The notes under the pieces are model-generated. The model did no database searches. It worked only from the letters and a program-made list of their open reading frames with translations, and had not been told where the DNA came from. DNA of 64,000 nt, taken from the NCBI RefSeq assembly GCF_030812785.1, contig NZ_JAUSTJ010000003.1, forward strand, positions 992,001-1,056,000, in the 5' to 3' direction. The DNA is from Sphingomonas kyeonggiensis (lineage in GTDB: Bacteria; Pseudomonadota; Alphaproteobacteria; Sphingomonadales; Sphingomonadaceae). Positions 60,373-64,000 of this stretch are shown piece by piece (positions within the stretch are counted from its first letter, which is position 1; the number at the start of each line of letters is the position of its first letter). The translations under genes and the position numbers were made by a program.

Positions 60373-60386
60373 TGATAGCGCTACCA
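60373..60386. promoter_or_regulatory. LacI-type box upstream of GH9
   Basis: TGATAGCGCTACCA, fourth member of the TAGCGCTA-box set, 106 bp upstream of the GH9 start. Confidence 0.65.
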
Positions 60387-60395
60387 TAAATGATC

Positions 60396-60406
60396 TTGTC
60401 AGTCTA
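60396..60406. promoter_or_regulatory. variant GntR-type site upstream of GH9
   Basis: TTGTCAGTCTA differs from the element at 39684 by one base in the right half. It lies 9 bp after the LacI-type box, the same order as in the TBDR control region. Confidence 0.5.
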
Positions 60407-60492
60407 TATGGCTGCGTCGGTGCTTAGAAGAAATCGATAGGGCACTGTTTTCATTAAATAATAGCCTTGGCTTCCAATAGGAGGGGAGTTGC

Positions 60493-62973
60493 ATGCACGA
60501 GATTCGCGGCATCGGACTATTCTTGGCCACCTGTTCGTCTCTGGCCGTCGCCGGCGCGCAGGCGCAGACGCTACGGGTCAGTCCTGATCAGACGCTCGAA
60601 ACCCAGGGGTTGAGCGTGATCGTGGAGCAGAACCAGTTCAGCCCGATCTTCTTCGATGAGAAGAATGCGGGCATCCAGATCGTCCTGCACGGCGAACGGA
60701 TCGCTACCGATGGCGAGATCCGGCTGAATCCGACGCCCGAACAATGGGATCCGGTGCCGACCTTCGGTGACCGCACGCTCGGGGAGCCCGGCCAGATCGT
60801 CGTGCGCTCGAGCTACCCCAAGGCCAATCTGAAATATCGCGTGAAGGTGACCGCGGAAGAGGGCGGGTTCCGGATCGCAGTCGATCTCGACGCACCGCTG
60901 CCGAAGGAACTGGTGGGCAAGGCCGGGTTCAATCTCGATTTCCTGCCGACCGCCTATTTCGGCAAGACCTATCTGATGGGCGAGCGTCCGGGCCTGTTTC
61001 CGCGCAATGCGAGCGGGCCGATGGCGACGGACGGTTCCGGCGATCCCCAGCCCCTGGCCTCGGGGGCGCAGACCGTCACGCTGTCGCCCGAAGATCCCGC
61101 TACCCGCGTCACCATCACCGCCAACGCGCCGCTTGCGCTCTATGACGCGCGCAACCGGGCGCAGAATGGCTGGTTCGTCGTGCGCTCGCTGATTGCCGAG
61201 GGCGCGAAGGACGATGCCATTGTCTGGCACGTCCGCCCGAACGTGATCCCGGGCTGGACGCGTGCGCCGGTCGTGTCGTTCAACCAGGCCGGCTACACGC
61301 CTGCGCGCGACAAGGTGGCGCTGATCGAGCTCGATCCCGCCTTCAAGGCGCCGAGTGAGGCGGTGCTGGTCAAGCTCACCGCCGATGGCGAGAAGCCCGT
61401 GTTCCGCGCGCCGGTCCAGCAGCGCGGCAAATGGCTGCGCTACAACTATGCCGCGTTCGATTTCTCGAGCGTGCGCGAGCCGGGGATCTACGCCATCTCC
61501 TATGCGGGACAGACGACCAATCCGTTCCCGATCGCAGCCGATGCCTATGCGCGGATCTGGCAGCCCTCGCTCGACACCTATCTGCCGGTGCAGATGGACC
61601 ACATGACGGTGCGCGAGCAGTATCGTGTGTGGCAGCGCGCCTCGCATCTCGACGATGCGCGCCAGGCGCCGCCCAATATCACGCACTTCGACGGCTACCG
61701 CATGGGCCCGAACCTCGATTCTCCCTTCAAGCCGGGCGAGCATATCCCGGGCCTGGCGGTCGGCGGTTTCCAGGACGCGGGCGACTACGATATCCAGACG
61801 CCGCAGAACGCCGATGTGGTCCGAGATCTGGTCTGGGCGCGCGAGCTCTTCGGCCTCGACTGGGACGAGACCAGCGTCGACGAAAAGGCGCGCGAAGTGG
61901 AAATCCGCAAGCCGGACGGCGTGCCCGACGCGATCCAGCAGATACGCCACGGCACGTTGCAGCTGCTCGCCCAGTACAAGGTCTTCGGCCACGCGATCGT
62001 CGGCATCGTCGATCCGAAGCTCCGCCAATATGCGCATCTCGGCGACGCCGGGTCACAGACCGACGGCAAGCTCTACGACCCTGCCATGGCGCCGGACCAG
62101 AGCGATGCGGGCCGCTCGGGCATCGACGATGACCGCTGGGCATTCACCACCGCCTATCCGGCGAACGACCTGAGGGTGGCCGGAAGCCTCGCCGCCGCGA
62201 GCCGCGCGCTCAAGGACTCGGATCCCGCCATGGCTGCCGAGGCGCTGGCCGCGGCCAAGGCGCTCTGGACCGCACGTCAGGGCCAGACCGCCAATGCCAG
62301 CGATGGTCGTGACGACAACGGTTTCATGGCGCGCTTCCTCGATCTCGCCAAGGTCTCCGCGACGGTGGAACTGATCCTCACCACCAAGGGCGAGGCCGTC
62401 TATACCGATCGCCTGCGCACCCTGATGCCGGCGATCGAGGCGAATTTCGATCGGATCAGCGGCGCTGCAATCCTCGCGCTGCCCTATATGGATGCGGCCT
62501 ATCGCGATCGGATCAAGGCGCTGGTGCGTGCCGCCAAGCCGAAGATCGACGCGGAGCTGACCAATCCCTTCGGCGTGCCGGTCGCCATGGGTTCCTGGGC
62601 GGGATCCGGAGAAGTCGCCAGCTTCGGCAGCAACATGTATCTGATGCACCGCGCCTTTCCGGACCTGATCGGATCGGAATACACGCTCCGTGCGCTCGAT
62701 TACATGCTCGGTCGCCATCCGGCGAACAACCTGTCGCTTGTCTCGACCGTCGGCACACGCTCGAAGCTGATCGGCTATGGCCACAACCGCGCCGATTACG
62801 GCTTCATCGCCGGCGGGATGGTGCCAGGTGTGCTGATCATCAAGCCCGATTTCCCCGAGCTGAAGGCCGATTGGCCATTCCTGTGGTTCGAGAGCGAATA
62901 TACGGTGAGCACCACCACGGCCTATATCCTGGCCGCCAAGGCTGCGTTGGCCGTGGCGGCGGAGCAGCATTAG
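60493..62973 (+). CDS. GH9 endoglucanase-type glycoside hydrolase
   Basis: Exported inverting beta-glucanase of 826 residues. The N-terminus has a signal peptide ending GAQAQT. A large N-terminal beta region leads to the CelD_N-like Ig domain (VVSFNQAGYTPARDKVALIE, about residues 260-350). The (alpha/alpha)6 catalytic domain has GGFQDAGDYDIQTPQN (catalytic aspartates, about residue 428) and near the end WPFLWFESEYTVSTTTAYIL, supplying the acid glutamate (about residue 799). GH9 members include endoglucanases and some xyloglucanases. It is the main backbone-cleaving candidate of the locus. A LacI-type box and a GntR-type variant lie upstream. Confidence 0.9.
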   Translation: MHEIRGIGLFLATCSSLAVAGAQAQTLRVSPDQTLETQGLSVIVEQNQFSPIFFDEKNAGIQIVLHGERIATDGEIRLNPTPEQWDPVPTFGDRTLGEPGQIVVRSSYPKANLKYRVKVTAEEGGFRIAVDLDAPLPKELVGKAGFNLDFLPTAYFGKTYLMGERPGLFPRNASGPMATDGSGDPQPLASGAQTVTLSPEDPATRVTITANAPLALYDARNRAQNGWFVVRSLIAEGAKDDAIVWHVRPNVIPGWTRAPVVSFNQAGYTPARDKVALIELDPAFKAPSEAVLVKLTADGEKPVFRAPVQQRGKWLRYNYAAFDFSSVREPGIYAISYAGQTTNPFPIAADAYARIWQPSLDTYLPVQMDHMTVREQYRVWQRASHLDDARQAPPNITHFDGYRMGPNLDSPFKPGEHIPGLAVGGFQDAGDYDIQTPQNADVVRDLVWARELFGLDWDETSVDEKAREVEIRKPDGVPDAIQQIRHGTLQLLAQYKVFGHAIVGIVDPKLRQYAHLGDAGSQTDGKLYDPAMAPDQSDAGRSGIDDDRWAFTTAYPANDLRVAGSLAAASRALKDSDPAMAAEALAAAKALWTARQGQTANASDGRDDNGFMARFLDLAKVSATVELILTTKGEAVYTDRLRTLMPAIEANFDRISGAAILALPYMDAAYRDRIKALVRAAKPKIDAELTNPFGVPVAMGSWAGSGEVASFGSNMYLMHRAFPDLIGSEYTLRALDYMLGRHPANNLSLVSTVGTRSKLIGYGHNRADYGFIAGGMVPGVLIIKPDFPELKADWPFLWFESEYTVSTTTAYILAAKAALAVAAEQH

Positions 62974-62995
62974 TTATTGGCATTAAGTCCGCACC

Positions 62996-63023
62996 GGCAC
63001 GGTGGGCACCAGCCTGCCGTGCC
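62996..63023 (+). terminator. possible weak terminator after GH9
   Basis: GGCACGG (62996-63002) and CCGTGCC (63017-63023) pair across a partly pairable 14-nt loop, about 20 bp after the GH9 stop. There is no T run, so the call is weak. Confidence 0.35.
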
Positions 63024-63231
63024 ACTCCGGCCTGGCGTCGGGTAATTCAGGATTTGGCGCTTTGAGCGTGGTTACGAGATCAACCGGCTAGAGGTTCGAT
63101 CCAATCAGGATTGGAACTGATGTGCTGAGTGATTCCGCACTATTTCAAAGAGTTACATTGATGGCGCAAAAATGGAGGCGCAACTCATGGCGTTCGAACC
63201 CTCCCGTAAGTTACTGAAATTATAGGGGGAG
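63024..63231. other. intergenic sequence without a recognised gene
   Basis: No convincing ORF or RNA gene is seen. The tail (about 63215-63237) has a purine-rich run, ggggga-ggtg, that could act as a ribosome-binding site for the short ORF at 63232. Confidence 0.4.
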
Positions 63232-63369
63232 GTGGTGCGAAACGCGAAATGGCAGGCCATTATGCACGATATTCGAACTTGCCTTTGGGAAGACGCCGAT
63301 ATCATCGCGGCAAGTGTGCTCAGCCTTCGGTTAATCGGTTACTTGCCGCCAGCGGCGAGGCGGGATTGA
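63232..63369 (+). CDS. VLSLRLIG-family short ORF, copy B (unrecognised)
   Basis: A 45-residue ORF from GTG 63232 to TGA 63369; GTG 63235 or ATG 63262 are alternative starts. It reads KWQAIMHDIRTCLWEDADI then IAASVLSLRLIGYLPPA. It matches copy A at 38583 over about 35 residues and copy C at 9520 over its second half. A purine-rich GGGGGAGG lies just upstream. It directly precedes, and slightly overlaps, the decayed kinase reading frame. No domain is recognised; the second half could form an amphipathic or hydrophobic helix. Confidence 0.5.
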   Translation: MVRNAKWQAIMHDIRTCLWEDADIIAASVLSLRLIGYLPPAARRD

Positions 63370-64000
63370 GGGTGGCAGCGCTCTTACCATCAGCGCCGCC
63401 AATATCGTATTGGACGACGCTACCGCGCCGGAAGGCGTGCTTCCGGGGCAATATGTCGCGATTGCGGTCAAGGACAGCGGGTGCGGCATGTCAACGGAGA
63501 CGGTGGTAAAGGTGTTCGACCCGTTCTTCACGACCAAGGAGGTAGGCAAGGGCACCGGGCTCTCGATGGTCTATGGCTTCGCCAAGCAATCGGACGGGCA
63601 TGTCTAGATCGAATCGGCCGAAGGCGAGGGGACGACCGTCCGCCTGCTCCTCGGCCGCGAGTCCAGGCAGCTGGGCGCCGACGAATATGGGCTCGTGTAG
63701 TCGATGGAAGCTGAAGGCGGATCGGAGACGGTGCTCGTCGTCGAGGATGACGGCGAAGTTCGTGCCTACACCGTCGGCATCCTCCGCGAACTGGGCTATC
63801 GCGTGGTCGAGGCGCATGATGGGACACTCCGCGGTGCGCCTGCTCGAGCGCGACGATTTTTCGATCGATCTGCTGCTTACCGATGTCGTGATGCCCCAAA
63901 TGTTCGGCGAGGAACTCGCGCATACCACGCGGTCCATGCATCCAGACCCGAAGGTCCTGTTCGCCTCGGGCTACACTCGCGACGCGATCATGCGGGACGA
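63353..64000 (+). pseudogene. decayed hybrid histidine kinase / response regulator, 3' portion
   Basis: One frame reads GGSALTISAANIVLDDA, then VAIAVKDSGCGMS, VFDPFFTTKEVGKGTGLSMV and YGFAKQSDGHV: the ATPase end of a sensor kinase. The usual GKGTGLGLSM is two residues short, an apparent 6-bp loss. TAG at 63605 interrupts before IESAEGEGTTVRLLL, and a second TAG sits at 63698. A receiver domain follows (ETVLVVEDDGEVRAY), shifts frame by one base between about 63817 and 63831, and continues as LLERDDFSIDLLLTDVVMP with the phosphoacceptor Asp. It runs off the window. The sensor and dimerisation parts are missing. Confidence 0.85.

Overview
The window is GC-rich chromosomal DNA, coding on both strands, most like a sphingomonad (Alphaproteobacteria). 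The evidence is family content: several large TonB-dependent receptors (TBDRs), a SapC/JmjC-cupin/tryptophan-halogenase set beside one of them, a sigma factor/FecR/FecA-type receptor cassette, a type I secretion system and many secreted glycoside hydrolases. Species is not assigned. I see no rRNA, tRNA, CRISPR array or intact insertion sequence.

Layout. 0.37-9.1 kb: two tandem copies of a type I secretion ABC transporter plus HlyD adaptor, facing a 770-residue Calx-beta/RTX protein that is their likely cargo. 9.6-14.1 kb: a PHP-domain metallohydrolase, a TetR regulator and a TBDR sharing an 18-bp operator-like site. 14.2-19 kb: an overlapping MarR / outer-membrane factor / EmrA / EmrB-type efflux operon. 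19-20.9 kb: an alpha/beta hydrolase divergent from a CGNR zinc-finger regulator, with paired inverted repeats between them. 20.9-28 kb: a TIGR03032-type protein and a very large repeat-rich autotransporter. 28.1-32 kb: sigma factor, FecR and STN-TBDR. 32.1-35.3 kb: a LacI regulator, then a GFA-family gene and an aldehyde dehydrogenase behind two identical LacI-type palindromes. 35.4-38.4 kb: a DUF1097 membrane protein, a TetR regulator divergent from an epoxide hydrolase, and an NTF2-like protein.

38.7-63 kb is a polysaccharide-utilisation locus: an L-fucose-dehydrogenase-like SDR, GH51, a GntR/FCD regulator, GH27, an esterase broken by one stop codon, JmjC-cupin, SapC, TBDR, flavin halogenase, GH3, GH95, a sialate-type acetylesterase, a BD-FAE-like esterase and GH9. 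Arabinofuranosidase, alpha-galactosidase, alpha-fucosidase, beta-xylosidase/glucosidase, endoglucanase and esterases together fit a decorated hemicellulose such as fucosylated, acetylated xyloglucan or a complex arabinoxylan (inference). Two operator-like motifs recur through the locus: a GntR-type site (T-N-GTC-NN-AC-T-A) at several promoters, and a LacI-type box around TAGCGCTA, two copies of which lie inside signal-peptide codons.

63.2-64 kb holds a short ORF of an unrecognised family seen three times in the window (shared core VLSLRLIG) and a decayed hybrid histidine kinase/response regulator that runs off the end. The most novel-looking signals are the locus regulon with intragenic operators, the VLSLRLIG family, and the twin secretion operons with a repeat cargo.
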